From Caldifarciminota bacterium (GTDB lineage: Bacteria > WOR-3 > Hydrothermia > WGAB01): a stretch of DNA of 6,382 bases. The position numbers and the translations under genes were made by a program. The stretch is from positions 1 through 6,382 of the forward strand of contig WGAB01000296.1 in the NCBI GenBank assembly GCA_015489295.1, given 5' to 3'. Position 1 is the stretch's first letter. Each line of letters begins with the position of its first letter. The notes beneath the pieces were generated by a model. It did not search any database, was not told where the DNA came from, and saw only the letters and a program-made list of their open reading frames with translations. This document shows positions 5,664 through 6,382 of the stretch, in pieces.

Positions 5664-6382
5664 ATGGGGCTCTCGGGAGCACCGCTCACCATCCAGTGGG
5701 GAACCCTGGCGGCCTATGCCCGGTTATGGGAACAGGCGGCCGTACGCAACCCCTACCAGAGCCCAGGGTGGCTCCGGGCGATGGCCCGGGCCTATGGGTT
5801 TCCTCTGCGGTTCGCTCTCTGGGGCGACGCCGGGGTTCCTTTTGTGGTGGTTCCCGGACGCTTCCATCGGGGGCCCCGCCGATGGGTTTCCCTGCCCTTT
5901 TCGGATCGTTCCGGGGTGGTGCGGCGGTCTTCCGGGCCGGAGCACCTGCTGCCTGAAGAGTTTGAGGCTCTGCAGAAGGCCCTGGCTTCCCAAACTCCCC
6001 GCTGGGAACTCCGGAACCTGCTGGCACCCACCTCTGAAGTCCCAGCCCCTACCTACGGCAACTTCGTGGTGCCCCTGGATCCCGGTCAAGAGCCCCGGCG
6101 GGCCATGAAGGACACGATCCGCCGTAATGTCAAAAAGGCCCGGCGCGCAGGGGTGGAAATCCGGAGATTCCAGAGTCTGGAGGCTCTGTGGATCTTTTAC
6201 CGGCTGTACGGCCTCACCCACCGGCGTCACGGCGTGCCGGTGCAGCCCTGGGCCTGGTTCCGGGCCCTTTGGGAAGAGGTGATCCGGAGGGGCCAAGGCT
6301 TTTTAACCCTAGCCCTCTATGAGGGACGGGTGGTGGCGGGCGCTCTGTTTTTGACCGACGGTCATACCGTGGTGTACAAGTA
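5664..6382 (+). CDS. FemAB/GNAT-type acyl- or aminoacyltransferase, 3' end cut by window edge
   Basis: The visible 239 residues resemble the FemAB-related branch of the GNAT fold. Members attach amino acids from aminoacyl-tRNA to peptidoglycan precursors, or act as N-acyltransferases in surface polysaccharide loci. An N-terminal half-domain (about 10-140) begins with NPYQSPGWLRAMARAYG (29-45). The linker IRRNVKKARRAGVEI (152-166) is a basic stretch typical of the family. FYRLYGLTHRRHGVPVQP (178-195) follows, then FLTLALYEGRVVAGALFLTDG (213-233), the core strand pair of the second GNAT half, which ends just before the cut. No signal peptide is seen, so it should act in the cytoplasm or at the inner membrane face. 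The start is ATG at 5664, 13 bases after the dehydrogenase-like gene, with AGGAG upstream. Usual members have about 330-380 residues, so roughly a third is missing. The donor and acceptor cannot be told from the sequence. Confidence 0.78.
   Translation, partial: MGLSGAPLTIQWGTLAAYARLWEQAAVRNPYQSPGWLRAMARAYGFPLRFALWGDAGVPFVVVPGRFHRGPRRWVSLPFSDRSGVVRRSSGPEHLLPEEFEALQKALASQTPRWELRNLLAPTSEVPAPTYGNFVVPLDPGQEPRRAMKDTIRRNVKKARRAGVEIRRFQSLEALWIFYRLYGLTHRRHGVPVQPWAWFRALWEEVIRRGQGFLTLALYEGRVVAGALFLTDGHTVVYK

Noticed and set aside
4889..5692. A 267-codon minus-strand open frame opposite the dehydrogenase-like gene
   Set aside because: The plus-strand frame has a consensus ribosome binding site and ordered dehydrogenase motifs; the minus-strand translation has none.

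Overview
This is a GC-rich bacterial segment with five protein-coding genes in two divergent groups and almost no spare DNA. The bacterial assignment rests on sigma-70-like promoters, Shine-Dalgarno sites, and RmlB, YfhO and FemAB-type envelope genes. The species cannot be named from the sequence. The aminotransferase resembles the broad-specificity group best known from thermophilic archaea and bacteria, so a thermophile or an uncultured lineage is plausible but unproven.

Left group, minus strand (3395 to 1): a large YfhO-family membrane protein (GT-C glycosyltransferase-like) is followed, with a 4-base ATGA overlap, by an RmlB-like dTDP-glucose 4,6-dehydratase that runs off the left edge. 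Together they suggest cell-surface polysaccharide work: one makes an activated deoxysugar precursor, the other probably handles sugar transfer at the membrane.

Centre (3396-3550): a 155-base divergent promoter region. The rightward promoter is TTGACA-18-TAGAAT, followed by a short leader and a strong ribosome binding site. The leftward promoter is TTGCAC-17-TATAGT. It ends six bases before the GTG start of the YfhO gene, which predicts a leaderless mRNA.

Right group, plus strand (3551 to 6382): a class III PLP aminotransferase (or related amino-acid racemase), then a miniature homologue of UDP-sugar dehydrogenases, then a FemAB/GNAT-type acyl- or aminoacyl-transferase cut by the right edge. 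The gaps are 21 and 13 bases, so this is probably one operon. A joint role in modifying an envelope component with an amino acid or amino group is conceivable but is inference.

The most unusual points are the 249-residue dehydrogenase homologue, which keeps the catalytic Cys and Lys positions but lacks the C-terminal UDP-binding domain and other catalytic residues, and the RmlB-like protein with an extra segment of about 50 residues and two Asp-to-Asn changes in its cofactor-binding region. No RNA genes, mobile elements, CRISPR arrays or convincing terminators were seen.
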